From positions 1,623,001 through 1,687,000 of the forward strand of contig VICG01000008.1 in assembly GCA_008692225.1 (NCBI GenBank): 64,000 bases of DNA. The letters are read 5' to 3'. How positions within the stretch are numbered: position 1 is the first letter of the stretch; each line of letters opens with the position of its first letter. This DNA comes from Monilinia fructicola. Lineage: Eukaryota; Ascomycota; Leotiomycetes; Helotiales; Sclerotiniaceae. The notes under the pieces are model-generated. The model searched no databases. It was not told where the DNA came from and was given only the letters and a program-made list of their open reading frames with translations. Made by a program: the position numbers and the translations under genes. Shown here piece after piece: positions 24,009 through 37,600 of the stretch.

Positions 24009-26167
24009 ATGGCAATCAACAACTTCACATCCGCAATCATGGGCTTCAAAGGTCTCTTCCGAGGAGTAGCACTAGCTTCTGTGTTGGCTCTTAGTCTGGT
24101 AGATGCCGCTACCTTGAGTGTCTCGACTACTGGAGGAAACGCATCGAGCCCTTTTCTCTATGGTCTCATGTTTGAAGTAAGTTGTGTAGACTTTAGAGAG
24201 ATATCTTGATTAATAAAACCTTAGGACATCAATTACTCTGGTAGATATCCGAGAATCGGTAAATCTTCAACCAGAAAGCTAATAGTACACAGGTGACGGT
24301 GGTATACATGGCCAGTTGTTACGAAACAATGGGTTCCAGGGAAATAAACCAAGCTTAACAGCATATTCTGCTGTCGGTGGCACAACTATCTCTTTAGACA
24401 CCGAAAACCCTCTTACTTCAGCACTTCCACACTCTTTAAAAGTTACCATTCCATCTGGATCAAGTGGCCAAGTTGGTTTCTCAAACGGTGGATATCGTGG
24501 TATTCCGGTGAATGAAGATACCTACGCAAACTACTTTTGGGTGAAGGGTGCATATTCAGGACCTGTTACATTATCCCTCGTTGGTGTTTCAAGTGGAACA
24601 GTATTTGCCAGCAAGACAATCAACGTCAATAGTGTGGCAAACAATTTCACCTACTATGAGACCAACTATGCATCTTCACAGGCTCCAGATGGTAATAATG
24701 TTTGGAGGTTGACATTCAATGGCTCTGCAGCTACTGACGGTGCTCTGTATTTTGGTCTTCCTCAACTCTTCCCTACTACTTTCCACGCCCGGTATGTTGG
24801 ATGTACATCTTGGATGTGACAATTTGCTGACTGGCTCACAGTTACAATGGCATTAGAAAGGATGTTGGCGATTTTCTCCAGGCGCTCAAGCCCTCGTTTT
24901 TCCGTTTTCCAGGTGGAAACAACTTGTAAGATGAAGTAAGATTTGATGTTGAACATTAGACTAACGTGGTGTAGAGAGGGCGAATCACCTGGCACGAGAT
25001 GGAAGTGGAATGAAACCATTGGTCCAGTTCACAACAGACCGGGAAGACAGGGTGATTGGGGTTATGCAAATACAGACGCTCTAGGTAATTGCGATTTTAG
25101 TAAATTCTTGTGGATCTCTCCTTGCTAATATTTCTTCAGGATTGATGGAATATCTCCAATTTATCTCAGATGCAAATATGGTACCTGTATTGGCGGTCTG
25201 GGCAGGACTTTCTCTTAGTGGAGGCGGTATTATTAGCGGTACAGCTCTTACCCCATATGTAGACGATATTCTGGATGAGCTGGAGTTCCTTCTTGGTTCT
25301 ACATCGACTAAATGGGGTGCTCTTCGTGCATCTTACGGCCACGCTGCTCCATACGACATTCCTTATGTCGAGATTGGCAATGAAGACAATTTAAGTGGCG
25401 GTTGCCGCACATACGCATCTCGATTTACACAGATCTACAATGCCATTCACGCAGCATATCCTAAGATTACAATCATCGCCTCGACAGACCAAACTGAATG
25501 CCTGCCAAGTCCACTTCCTTCCGGTGTGTGGACGGACACTCATCACTACCTTACTCCTTCTGCTTTTATTGCCCACTTTAATGAATGGGACAACAAACCC
25601 CGTGATGGTCATCAAGTTTTGGTTGGAGAATATGCCAGCACAAGCGACGATAACAATGCCAAAACCTACTGGTCAACAGTCCAGGGTGCTGTTTCAGAAG
25701 CAGTCTATATGATTGGTATGGAGCGTAACTCAGACCTAGTCCAGATGGCTTCATACGCTCCTTTATTCGAACACTTCGATATGGCCCAATGGTCACCTGA
25801 TCTCGCAGGTCTAAATGCTGACCCAGGATCTCTGACTGGAAGTGCAAGTTACTACGTCCAGCAGCTATTCTCTGTTTATCGCGGTGATACCATTCTGCCG
25901 GTCAACTCAAGTGTAGGATTTGGACCATTGTACTGGGTTGCTAGTAGTACAACCACGGGTTCATACTATGTCAAGCTTGCGAATTATGGCACCACAACTG
26001 AAAGTGTTACTGTTAAGATCCCAGACGCAATCAAAGTGAAGGCGGACGCGAAATTGGTCACGTTTACAGGACCTGCAACGGCAAGTAACTATCCTTTGAA
26101 GGTTACGCTGCAGCCTGTCACGAGTACGGTTACAGGGAGTGCGACTGGGGGTGGACTTTTGATGTAG
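24009..26167 (+). CDS. Alpha-L-arabinofuranosidase, glycoside hydrolase family 51, secreted
   Basis: Removes terminal arabinofuranosyl residues from plant arabinan, arabinoxylan and pectin side chains. Six exons join in frame: 24009-24176, 24225-24240, 24293-24791, 24842-24925, 24975-25084 and 25140-26167, giving 634 residues. Residues 1 to about 35 form a signal peptide (FRGVALASVLALSLVDA). Family marks are FLYGLMFE-DINYSGDGGIHGQLL, the N-terminal carbohydrate-binding-like sandwich, RYNGIRKDVGDFLQALKPSF, FRFPGGNN, and WKWNETIGP. The acid/base glutamate is Glu374 in IGNEDN and the nucleophile Glu456 in VGEYAS. The second exon is only 16 nt. No lesion found. It converges on the carboxylesterase gene, with about 825 bp between stops. 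A hydrophobic C-terminus after a Thr/Ser/Gly stretch is too short for a clear GPI anchor. Confidence 0.95.
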
Positions 26168-26992
26168 CTGGTTACGGGATTGCTGTTCTCTCTGTCACTA
26201 GTTAGGCAGTTTTGAAGTACTGTGCATGGAGTGGAGGATTGAGATATGGATGCCCGAGACTTGGAAGGTTTGCTGAGTTTCGCTACGCTTCACGGGTTCC
26301 TAAGCGAGGATTGGACTAGGGGTTCATGAAATGGTTGTAGTTTATGGGCAAAAGAAGTCGCATTGTTGTCAACTTTTTTTAAAAAAAAGAAATTTAACGT
26401 AATCTTCCTGTGGCACCTCGTCATATCCATTGTCATGGACTAAGAAAGTGACACCATCCAACCTGGCTTTTCTTTTGCGCAATCTGAACAACTTACAGAT
26501 TTTGTTTCTTCGCGAAAATGATTGTATGTATATATATATCGACGTCCATAGTTTGGCACTCGCTCTCCACCCCTTAACTGAAAATTAAGTCAGCAAAGAA
26601 CCCTAGTATCGAAGGTCAAATAAATTAGCGGTACTATTGTTCAAATTTTGAGTGCGGCTTAATGGTTAGTTAGACCAAAGTGGAATGTTTCTCCTCTGGA
26701 CAGTGAGCATACAATAAACCTTAACGCAATTTTACTATTGATCAAATTACATTCTAGTGGGAAACATATTGACTTTTTGACCATAAATTTCGACTTATAA
26801 AGTCATTTACTTCAGTCATTTCATTTAACGTTCGTAAATTGTTACTAGAGTAAGGCCAAGTCTTCCAAAAAAAAGCCATTGCCGCGTATGTTCCATCTCA
26901 ACTTGAACATTTCTTTGGTATTGCTCCAGCTGCTTCTATACAGATCCATGAAAGCCCCTTATAATTGTTTATATTCAAAATCATCTCTTAGT
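26168..26992. other. Convergent 3' intergenic region
   Basis: Between the stops of the arabinofuranosidase (plus) and the carboxylesterase (minus). It is AT-rich, contains an oligo-T/oligo-A stretch at about 26370-26390 and presumably both polyadenylation regions. No gene seen. Confidence 0.5.
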
Positions 26993-28807
26993 CTATTTTC
27001 CGTAAGCCGTAGCTAAACGATCTGAGATATACTTAATTTCTGCAGCCCTGAAATAGTCCGGCTCGACGTATGTCAAATCCGTCACATTGACGTCGAAGAC
27101 TAAATTCTTCGGGTCCTCAAGTGTGTATTCTGGCCAAGTCGTGTTGCTCACTGATTCTGTATGTCAGCTTTGTTTCTAGAATGCGACAGTAAATGGTCAT
27201 CCAACTCCTCAGCGAAAATATCAAAAAAAATGAAACTCACCACCCGCCAAATTGGGATCACCATGCACAACCCACGAAATCCACATCCGACTCATGATCT
27301 TCGCCAACTCCAAAAAGGATTCCGGTTTTCCCTCAAACGGATCCTTGGAAACCACAGTCTTGTATCCTTCCCCTTCAGTATTATGGAAAACAAACGCTAC
27401 CTCTTGGAAATGAGTTGCGCCGATCGAAGGACTAATCCCATTGACCAACACGTTAAAGCGATACGAATAACTGCTCACATTGTATTTCGCCCACGACTGA
27501 CTGGTTAACCTTCTAGGCGCATGTTGTTGCAAATCTCCAATATATGCCGCGACTCGTTTCCACTGTGCACCCAAGTATGCCTCGCTAGGTGATGGTCTTC
27601 CTACTAGCGTGGCTGGGATTCCGATGGCGGGGATATCGGGATACATTGCTGCGATGGTAGTCGCAGTGGCATTATCGAGACCTGCGGATTGAACCAGAGC
27701 GAGGAATTCCGAGGTCGTGTTTATGCCTCTAGTAGCATATGTTGTTCCCTCATCGAAATTTCTACCGGTGAGTAGAGGTACTTTGACGAATTCTCCGGCA
27801 GCAAGTTGGGCCGAGCCAGATTTGAGAATCATGTCGTGGTCGATTTGCACGCCCCAGTTTGCTGATGCTGTTGTGGAGCTATTGAATACAGAACTAAGGC
27901 GCTCCGTGGGAACTGTACGAAGACAAGCGAGAGTATCATTTGCACCAGCACACCCTACTGCAGCAGTAACATTGTTGTAGACAGGTTGCCAAGATTCAGG
28001 TGTACTATAACGATTTGAAGGAGTTGGTCCCCCACTCTGTGTAATCGCCGCTCTGAATAGTTTATCGTCTCTTCCCCCATAAGCCACAAGTTGTGCCCCA
28101 ACACCCACTGCTCCCGCACTCTCGCCCCAAAGCGTAACCTTCTCCTTATCACCTCCGAAAAATTCGATATTTTCCTGCACCCAATGAAGTGCCAATCTCT
28201 GATCTCGAAATCCAATATTTGCACTTCCTGCATCGAGGATTTCCTTACCGAATAGGAACCCCCATCCGGAGACTCGGTATTGAATACTCACTGCTATGAT
28301 TGGCGTCTTGGCTTCAATTGATTGTTCAACAATAAATGAGAGATTGTACCGAGGGTCCAAAGCTCCACCTTGGATATTATACCCGCCATGAACCCATACT
28401 GCCACTGGCAATTTTTCATCTGGTGAAATTCCACTAGGACGCACGACATTTAGCGTTAAACAATCTTCTGAGACGATGTTTCCCAGCACCCAATTACTAG
28501 ATCCGTAGCCGATACACTCAGGCGAGTATTCTGTAGCGTTACGTGGTTCGTCCCAGGTAGTATTGAGGGATTGAGGCGGATGGAAACGGAGCGGCCCGAC
28601 GGGTGGTTGAGCATAGGGGATACCGAGGAAGAGATCTTCATCATATTTTGCGAGATGTGTGCCGTAATATGTACCGTTTAAAACACGCACTGTAGGAGAT
28701 GATATGTTGGTGGTTCCGGGCTCACTAATTGCAGTAGCTGGGGTGGCTCCAAAGGAAAAGAGCAATGGCAGCGAGAGAAATAGTTTTGAAGGAATGCGAG
28801 CCAACAT
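26993..28807 (-). CDS. Type-B carboxylesterase/lipase (alpha/beta hydrolase), secreted
   Basis: Hydrolyses carboxylic esters; the exact substrate is unknown. Two exons: 28807-27241 and 27156-26993, intron 27157-27240 with gtgag donor and acag acceptor; 576 residues. I chose ATG 28807 because it opens a signal peptide (LFLSLPLLFSFGATPATA) directly, whereas the upstream in-frame codon at 28897 adds a non-hydrophobic extension. The catalytic triad is Ser230 in WGESAGA, Glu353 in GRNFDEGT and His466 in GATHFQEVAF. The oxyanion motif is WVHGGYNIQGG and the N-terminal signature is LFLGIPYAQPPVGPLRF, with EDCLTLNVVRP typical of the family. Several N-glycosylation sites (NXT/S) support secretion. Intact. 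It shares a convergent intergenic region with the GH51 gene. Confidence 0.95.
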
Positions 28808-30090
28808 CTTGAATAGGAGGAGCTCAAAATGAAAAGTACTCAATTGCTCAAGGATCCTGAGGACCCCTCTGCTTGAACAAAGGTTACAAGCAGTCAAACT
28901 GTCGAACAGGTGTCTTGCAAATTCTAGGAGATTGGCTTAAGATGCACGTAATTTAGAACCAAGATCCAGAGGCGATACAAGCACGTATGCATAGAGATAG
29001 AAGAAAGCAAGACCCCCCATTTCTAAAGAGGCCTGCATAGTATATATATACACCGCATCCCCGCTCACTTCCAGACCTTGATGTTAACCCCACAACGCCA
29101 CAAGATGTGATGCTAGGATCATGCCTATGCGGTACTACACTTGGCATCCCATTTCCGGCCGACAAGCGACGGAGAAATCCCGACCCGACATCCAGATATT
29201 CAACCCTCGCCTTGGATATCTTCCCAAAACAAACAACGTGATAATTCCTCATCAGAACTATCATGGGTTTTTCTGATCAACAACATAACCTGAGTTGCGA
29301 CATTTCGGTACTCATTAAAAATCCGGTTATCCCATTTAAGGATTGGTGAAACGGAGGAAAAACCCAGTATCATCAAGTATCCAACATAACGAACACCAAT
29401 ATAAACAAGTTTTATCTATATATGTGCCGCCCAAAGATGCGCAACTCGAATAGAGTAGCACGTACCCCAAGCGGCTAAACTACAAGTGGAATCCACTGAT
29501 TTTCCTATTCCCAAGTTGGGGACTCGTGGCTGCATGAATTGATTTAAGTATGGAACCTCACCTTGGCGATTGAATGTCAGGTAGATTGTATACATGATCC
29601 GAAATTTGGCCGTCTTGGAGAACCCTAAATCACGTTCAACTACCTCTGTGTTACCAACCAGCCGATCGGTGAACGTTATTACTTCCATTAAGGGGCTCTC
29701 CGGCGGAAAAGGTAAATAAATGAATGAATGACATAAAGTGATGTTTTAAAGACTGATTTGAACTAAAACTACAGATATACTTGGGATAAGTAAATTTACA
29801 ATCAGAATTGATATTGATACATTTTTATCTTTTGATACCGTTTGCAAACTTTCAATGTTCATACCATGCCAGAATGATTAGAGAGCGATATCGGACATTT
29901 TTTTCGCTAACGGAGAGGGGGCATCCAGGAGATCTACTTGAGAAGCACGGTAGGAAATCAACAGAGAGCTTATGTGAATGCATAAAGCGCAGCAAGCAAA
30001 ACAAAAAACAATTGAGCGGCAAAAAAAATTGTTTTTCTCTTCATAGAATTCTCCACCGTCTCATGAACTTGAGCTTTCCTAACAATTAAT
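28808..30090. other. Intergenic region upstream of the carboxylesterase
   Basis: About 1.3 kb without a recognisable gene. It contains a TATA-like tatatatata at about 29040-29050 upstream of the esterase. The 29416-29688 minus ORF (90 codons) has no family features. Confidence 0.45.
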
Positions 30091-33000
30091 TTAAATTCCC
30101 GGAATATCAAAGTCGGGAGCCTTGGGCCAATTCCCCAATTTTCCAGGGTCTCCCCCAATTCTCACCCATTGCCCTATACTAGGTGTCGGTCCATCTAGAA
30201 TAAATACCATGTACCAACCGGGTGGGCATATATGTGCATTTGGCGGTGCTGTGATTGTACAAGTACTGTTGAATCCACAAGCCATTTGAGGGAAAAGAGT
30301 TCGTTGACCCATGGAATTGCCATGCGTGCTTACCACGGAGCCGAGGATAGAAACTACGATATTCGAAGTCGAAGTGAAATTTGAACTAATTGAGAAAGGT
30401 ATGTTTTGGGAGTATGCCCAATCTGTATTATTGAGAAAGAAAGACGGGCGAGGGAGGCCAGAGAGCAGATATGGAGGTGTAAAGACTTCAACTCGGTATT
30501 CTTCAGGATGGACATTCTCTTGAGGATCTGACCCAGATACCATGACCCTACCATCGAGGAGGAGGATTGCTTCGGAGTGATATAGACGGGCGACTGATGT
30601 ATTTGCCATTATACTCATACGTGAGTTGATAGGTAGGCGGGGGTCATAGAGGACGGCATTGAGATTGGGGTCTGATCCGAGTCCAAATCCTGCAACGCCA
30701 TGATGAGCTCCATTTAGTATAAGGGTTGTACCATCTGGGAGGGACGCTAAACATGGCATCACACGACGGGATGGCTAGGGTATTTGATTAGCGTTGTTGA
30801 TATCAAGACAACGATGAATCCAGAACTGTTGAAAACACAAAGCCAGAGGATTTGTGTCAATTAAACTTCGAGATATCCTGAGAATACAGGCAAGGGCCCG
30901 GGGAAGTTATTTCAATCTCTCGAATAGTATGAAACTATGGAACGAGGTTATGACCACATGATGGCATAAGCTGATACTCCTGAATCGTATGATTCACCAT
31001 GATAGCCTGAACTTTTGAGATGGCTACACAAGACGATCGCAAGATCCCCGTGGCGTCTTCACAGGATATTCGTCGTTTGGGAACTTGGAACTGACAACGA
31101 ACAAAATGAGCTTCCTTACCATTCTTTCAATCACCCAAGTAGCATTCTCAGCTTCGGGTTGCATAGAAACACAATTATCAATTGCGAATCCACCACCCGG
31201 TGTAGATCCCCCGCAGATTAAGACACTAAGTAGATCGGTATAAGGAAAAACCTGAGGTAGCAGGATCATAGCACCCTCGAGAGGATAATTTCTTCCGCCA
31301 TTCGGGTCATTAACAGCTCCCGGGATGTTGGGCAATGTCTTGATCGTCTCGAACGTGGTTTCATCCAGAATTCGTGCTTCATTATAATATGCGATGAAGA
31401 TACCGGATGGAATGACTGCAACAAAGGGATATAAATTATTGGGATCTGTTCGAGCAAGAAAATCTAGATTGAGAACTGGAGCGCCTGTTGGTGGGAGCAA
31501 TTCTAAGCTTGGTGAAGGCGAGGAATTAGATCCTGTTTCTCCCCCTACGACTAAAATTGATCCGTTTGCCTTGAAGTTTGGTTAGTATTTGTGCTTCAAC
31601 AATCTTGGAATTTGAAGCAAGGAAGAGAAACCATAATCGTTGCGGTGGGATACCACCGAGCCACAAGAAGTCGCACTTCGTTCACATTCTCCTGCCAATC
31701 ATTTGTACCCCAAATACCGGGACTTCCATCTGGCCAATAAAGTCGTATGCCGTAGGTTGATTCGGCTGACCACTAAGATTCATAATTATCAGTATCATGT
31801 ATATTGGAGTTTAACGAAGAGCGGGAGAATATGTGCGAAGCAAGCTAGACTGAGATATTGGCATAAAAGTAAGACACAAGGTATATAATGATCGTTCCAC
31901 TTTTTGTGAATCATGGGAAAGAATATGAGTTCTTACTCCTCCTATATCAATCTGTCTACCCGCGATATCTGGCAGAATAAGCCCTGCAGAACAAAAGACA
32001 TCGGTTTTGACATGCATGGGTCTCCATGCCAAGGTAAAATTATTGATGGCTGAAAGATCTAGTTCGTATGCTCCTGTTGAGTTTGGCTCACCGGTTCCGA
32101 ACTTCTCAACGAATGTCACTTTTCCAGTAACCATTTGAGATGTCATCAACGGAATACAAACACCTCCTATGAGCAATGAGTATTGGCCCGCGTCAATGCC
32201 CGATGGGAATGACCAGTTATAGAGCGCAGGACCATCCCATGAGTAATAAGACAGCAGACTATCTCCACCACATATAGCTGTAGAATTACCAGAGCAGACG
32301 ACTTGACAGTTAGATTCACTGGTTAAAGAGGCGCCAGTCGTTTTGATATTTTCCACATCACCGCAGACTAATATTTGTCAATTCATGTCATATTTCAGGA
32401 GGATGAGATTAGACTTACAGCACTGTGAGCCATACTCAAGGCCGGCTGCATTGTATCCGAATGTTTGACACTGTGAGAGGCAATTAGTTGCGGTATTGTT
32501 TGCACTAATTATTTGATATGGAAAAGTCCTAATGCCTCCTATATTATCTCTAAGAGTTTACTCCATCAGTCTTGATGAAGTCTAATAATTTTCAAGAAGC
32601 AACTGACTCGAGACATCCATGGTAGAACCAATCCCCTGGTAGATCTCTCTTCTGAACAGATGCTGGCGGGGCAATTTGCACTGTGCCAAAAGAGTAAATG
32701 GACAATCTATTACCCGCACCGCATGTCTCTTTCCCGTTTCCGCTGCATGTCATGTCACAATCAGCTGGTGAGGGGGCAAGAGCTCCCCCATTTTCGATAT
32801 AATTACCACAAAAGCATTCAGAGCTATACTCCATTCCTGCAACATTGTAATTGAGATTGGAACAAGTCACAATGCAAGACTCGACGGTAAGATTCTGGTT
32901 GTCAGGTTGCTGATTGGTAAGAACGCGACCTTCTGCTCCATCAATCCAACAGCCACTGTAACTCCATCCACTAGGTAGATCTGTCACGGACGAGGAAACG

Positions 33001-34653
33001 TTAGCAGGAGGAGCTATGGAGCTCAAAGTCGCATTCAGTTGATAAACCGACAACATTCCGGAAGCCCCACAGAATTCGGAGCTGTTTCCAGCACAAGGGA
33101 AGTTGCAGTCTGAGTTTGGTACTGAAATAGAACCAGCTGAAAAAGAGTTTCCACAATAGCCTTATGTTTTTTTCGGTCAGTTTGTATCGCCCATCAAACT
33201 TTGAAGCTTACTAACATTCTCGTCCATATTCTGTTCCAAAATATGTGTACCCAATGCAGCTTGCTTCGCATGACTCTAGCGACATATTGGCCGTATCAGA
33301 AGCTTTAGATGCAAGAGCCCGAGCACTTGTAGCTTCAGTCTGACATCCAAAATAGGTATAAATACCGACTGTCAGCTGGATTGATGGGGAGCTAGTGGAA
33401 GAAGGTGCTGCTACGGCGGTTGTGGTGATGAAAGGCGCCGTCACAATGGCAGTATCATTGAAATCGTATATATCAAGCCTATTGGTTCCTCCACAAAACT
33501 CTGATGAGTTGCCTGTACATAAAGTTGCACAATCACTCTCTGGTGCCAGAGTTCCTCCGTTAGATAGTTGGTTCCCACACCCTAAATAATATTAATCTTT
33601 GAATAGACTAGTCAAATTCGTAAATTCACAGAGTTTACCTACAGCATTCATCCGCATATTCGACTCCAGCTAGTGAATAGCCCCCTGATTGACATGCAGC
33701 TGTGCATACATCGACAGTCATACCAGAGTCTCCACCGGTAGAAACTATCTGATATATCAGAATTCGGCCTCCTTGACCTTCTCTGGTAACCTGTTAGAGA
33801 ATTCGCAGGCATAAGGACGGGAGTCCATGTGGAGTTATCATTAGTAAAAATCCTGTTTCAAAAATGCCAGCAATAGAATGACTCGTTATTTATTTTTCAA
33901 CATGTATATCATTTGAGACTTTGGTTAATAAAAAAATTCGTTCAAAAATGTCAAAATGAATAGTTTATCAGAGCCTTGACGCTGACAAATTTGAAGAGAG
34001 CTTCGTCTAAAATCTTGTGATGAGGGAGGAAAGAAAAAAAACTCACGTATAACATCCCAAAAAATTCCAAAGCCCAGCCCCAGGGTTTGTTTGAGGTGGA
34101 ATTTTTCCATTCCAGTAGAGATTTAATCTATTGGGGCCACCGCACCATTCACTGGAATTTCCTGAGCATTTCATGCTACAATCTGAAGCTGGCGCAGGCT
34201 TTGCTCCGGTTGCAAGACTATTCCCGCAATCTAGGTAGATTTTCAGTACTGGTATATTGTTCCTTCTGTAGTTTACATACAACATTCTGAAGAATACTCT
34301 GTTCCGGCATAATTGAGATCTTTGGAGGTACAATATGAGATACAAGTCTCATCGGTCATATTTGAATTGTCAATGTACTCCCCCTCGAATAGTGTCCGGC
34401 CGACGTCTCTGTATCACTTGTTAGTTTCTCAGGCCAGAAAAAAAGAAATCAACATACATATAGCATCCTTGAGAAGTCCAGGCATCAATTGAGCCTCGGG
34501 GAACTACTGGAGTATTATACAGAGCACGATCAAAAGCAGCAGCGAAGATTCCAAGCTAATTCAAGTTAGTTAACTCGAGATAGATCAAACAATGAAACTC
34601 ACGAATGTCACGAGCAGTGTTAAAGCTGCGCTGTGAAAGAGATTCATGATCAT
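30091..34653 (-). CDS. Glyoxal-oxidase-type copper radical oxidase (AA5_1) with five WSC domains
   Basis: Extracellular oxidase that would oxidise simple aldehydes to acids with release of H2O2. The first exon 34653-34603 encodes MIMNLFHSAALTLLVTF, continued by LGIFAAAFDRA (signal peptide). Five Cys-rich WSC carbohydrate-binding domains follow at about 34540-34100, 34090-33470, 33360-33020, 32980-32650 and 32640-32240, each ending in a CSGNSSEWCGGPNRLNLY-type motif and split by introns. The oxidase domain starts after GIDAGQYSLLIGG. Radical-site marks are the Cys in KTDVFCSAG, Tyr in GGRNYPLEG, Tyr-His in RLYHSEAILLLDG and His in VVSTHGNSMGQRT. A C-terminal DUF1929 region ends WVRIGG…FDIPGI. 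About ten introns; the last one, between ERM and PSRRVMPC (about 31110-30776), is unusually long at about 330 bp. No clear lesion seen, but not every splice site was resolved. Confidence 0.88.
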
Positions 34654-37600
34654 GGTTGTAATCAATCCGGTTCCGTAGATGTAGTGTAGATTGTAATTGT
34701 GAAGAATTTTAGTAGTATGAGTGAAAGTTCGGATTCAATATATGTAGAGCCTGTGTCTGCTGTACAGAGAGGAATTGTAATTTATAAAAAATTTGAGAAA
34801 TGAATCCCAACGCATTCGTACATCATGTCGTGCCTGCTCTTATATAGAGTTGATGCCCTCGATTTTCTAACAGGGAAAGGTCCACCCACTCACTGTCTGT
34901 TTCTCTATCTGTCATCGAAGACTACGCTGATAGAGTTCGTACATCTATCATGGACCCAAAGATTATAACTCATATCGTACAGCACTTAACAATGAGTGGC
35001 ACTGCATTCTAAAACGTTCAAAAGCCTTCATGTCGTGTGGAGGAGACTCCATCCTAAGCAAACAGGTAGCCAATGAGTATAGGGCTTCTCTGGCTATGTC
35101 CGGAAATGTGCATAGTATTGAAAGGTACTGAGAAATAAAATCATATTTCCGTTGCGATAGAAGCGGTACTCAAGCACAACACAACACGGAAAATTTGATA
35201 TTTTTGATGAAGCACTTACGTGTAGTCAATCATTTTTTGGTGCAGATGAAGATATTTGAAAGAATATAAAGACAAAAAATCATAGATCTAGACGCTACAT
35301 AGCACTACTTATTGCTGTACTGTTATCAGAAAGAAACACGCGAAGCTTAACGTAAGAACTGGTGCGCTTATTAGTCGAACCCAATTATTTTTAGCGATTG
35401 AATAACCGCTCAGCCATCTTTTATAATTACTTGAATGATTTAGAATCAAGACTACTCAGTAATCTTGCATTTCGACATCCCACTCCTGATTTAGACAATC
35501 AAATGGTCTCTTTAGTTCAAGTGCCTGATGACACATTTCACGTCTTGAACCAAAGTTCGACGTAAAACATCACTTCAAGCTTGGTACAAAAGTGAGCAGG
35601 TACAAAAAAGCATCCTGAATCTTGTGATGGTTAACTGCTCTTCTACAGAAGGGTGGCAAGTTATTTTTCCGTTCTGAGATATGGTATTCAAGTTTCTGTC
35701 ATTATCGTATGTGGTAAAGGGAAAGGGAGAGAATATTGTTTGTGTGATAAGTTCACTATCAGACATGAACTATACAAAGATGCACTTTGTGAGTTCCATC
35801 ACCATTCATTCATTCAATCATCAGAGAAGGCTCGAGGCAATATTCAAAATATTCAGCGAAAGCTTCTGGGGAGTTTTCACCACGAGGGCTATCCATCTGA
35901 TTACAATGAAAACTAATTTTCAGCCTGTGCTACCGTTGAAGATTTCCAGCTCTCGAGATGCACTGCATACTTGTCACAAGAACCCATCTGCATGAACTCC
36001 AATGAACGCATTCCGCGGCCACTTGTTGCAAAACAATACAAAAGAATTTCCAAACTGCGACTCAGGCGGAATACTTCTGCAAGTATAAGCCATCATCTCA
36101 AGCTAAAATCTCAGCTGAAGTTCATGTTCCACAAGATGAAAATTTCAAAGTTTGACCGCTCTCAACAACGCCATTGTTTCGATCCGATGACTTGTAAATA
36201 TGATAAGAATATAACAATGGCATATGGCATATATGCTTATGCATTGGAGAAAACCAAAATCTCGTCATTTTCATCTACATCTCCACTGCCAGATATTAGA
36301 CAGCACTCAGCCAGGTGCCAGGCTACATTTATGTATTACTGAGTGCGCTTTTTCGGCATAATAGGCACCAGAAGATCTTTACGAGTCACACTTGACAAAT
36401 TTCTTGTCCTTCTTTATGGCAATCCTTCGGTGTGAATTGCGTAATTTTTATGAATATTAGAACATTTTAACCTTGAGAGGCAAAGTTATCATGCTCTTCT
36501 TACCTAAACACAAAGGATCTATACTTCCATGTAGTCTCGTCAAGAATATTGTCAAGTGACATCTCTCTTTTTCTTTGCTTGTCTGCTGCAAGAGCTGTAC
36601 AAACAGCTTAAATATACAAGGCATCGAGCTTTGAATCACCAGTCGGACACAATACAAGGTTTTTTTAGTGAAAATAGCTCGGAAGAAAGCATTTTTGGTC
36701 AAAGAAAGATCTCATTTCAACCATCTGATATATACATATATACATGTTCATCGTGAAAAATACTTGTATACCTTTTATCTTCATAGCACTTCCTTCCTGT
36801 GCCGTCATGTTTGAACTTTGAGGTTATATTTATGGGATGCCAGATGGTGGTCTGCTCCAGCTTAGCAATTGGATAGAAAAGCAACGGTCCTTTACTAGGC
36901 ATTTTAAATACATATTATCTTCTAGAGATCTACATATACTAAGGGTGCCTACTGTCTGGCCTGTAATTTTTATCTACTATTATTCACGAAATAGGACCGT
37001 GATTTTTGTCATTTTCACGGCGATTTATATGGCTTAACCAGCTGTTTCCTTCGGAATGACAGCTCAAAGCCTACAACAAGCAGTAGCACCGCATTCGTAA
37101 CTGCAATATCATTATCATCTTGGCTTAAAAACACACCTACAAAATCTTCAACTCTGATTGCAACTTCATCAGTCTCAATCACGTGTACTTTGACGCCCTC
37201 CATTTCCGTCTTGTGTTTCACAGCACTTTTGGAACCTCTCACATACACCAATATACCAGCGGAAAGTATTACCTTAACCTCATCCTGCTCTCCCACGTTA
37301 ACCGCCAGCATAAGTCTCGTGACCGCTGTTTCAAGTACAGAGACATTCATATCAGTTCAGAGGTGTTTAAATGGAGCTTGTGCTACCCACAAGGCCACTT
37401 CATGCGCATTATATTCGCGTCGATGATATTATGGATTGGGTCTCAGCTGGGTATCCAGCAGTCTATGGATACTACTACTATACCGAATTCTTAAATGCTA
37501 TGGGGATCATGGACGATGCAGGGAGTGATGGTAAGGTCAATTTTCAGCTGTCGACTTTGCGTTGTATATTCCTTGCTCTTGATTAGCAACATACGGACTC

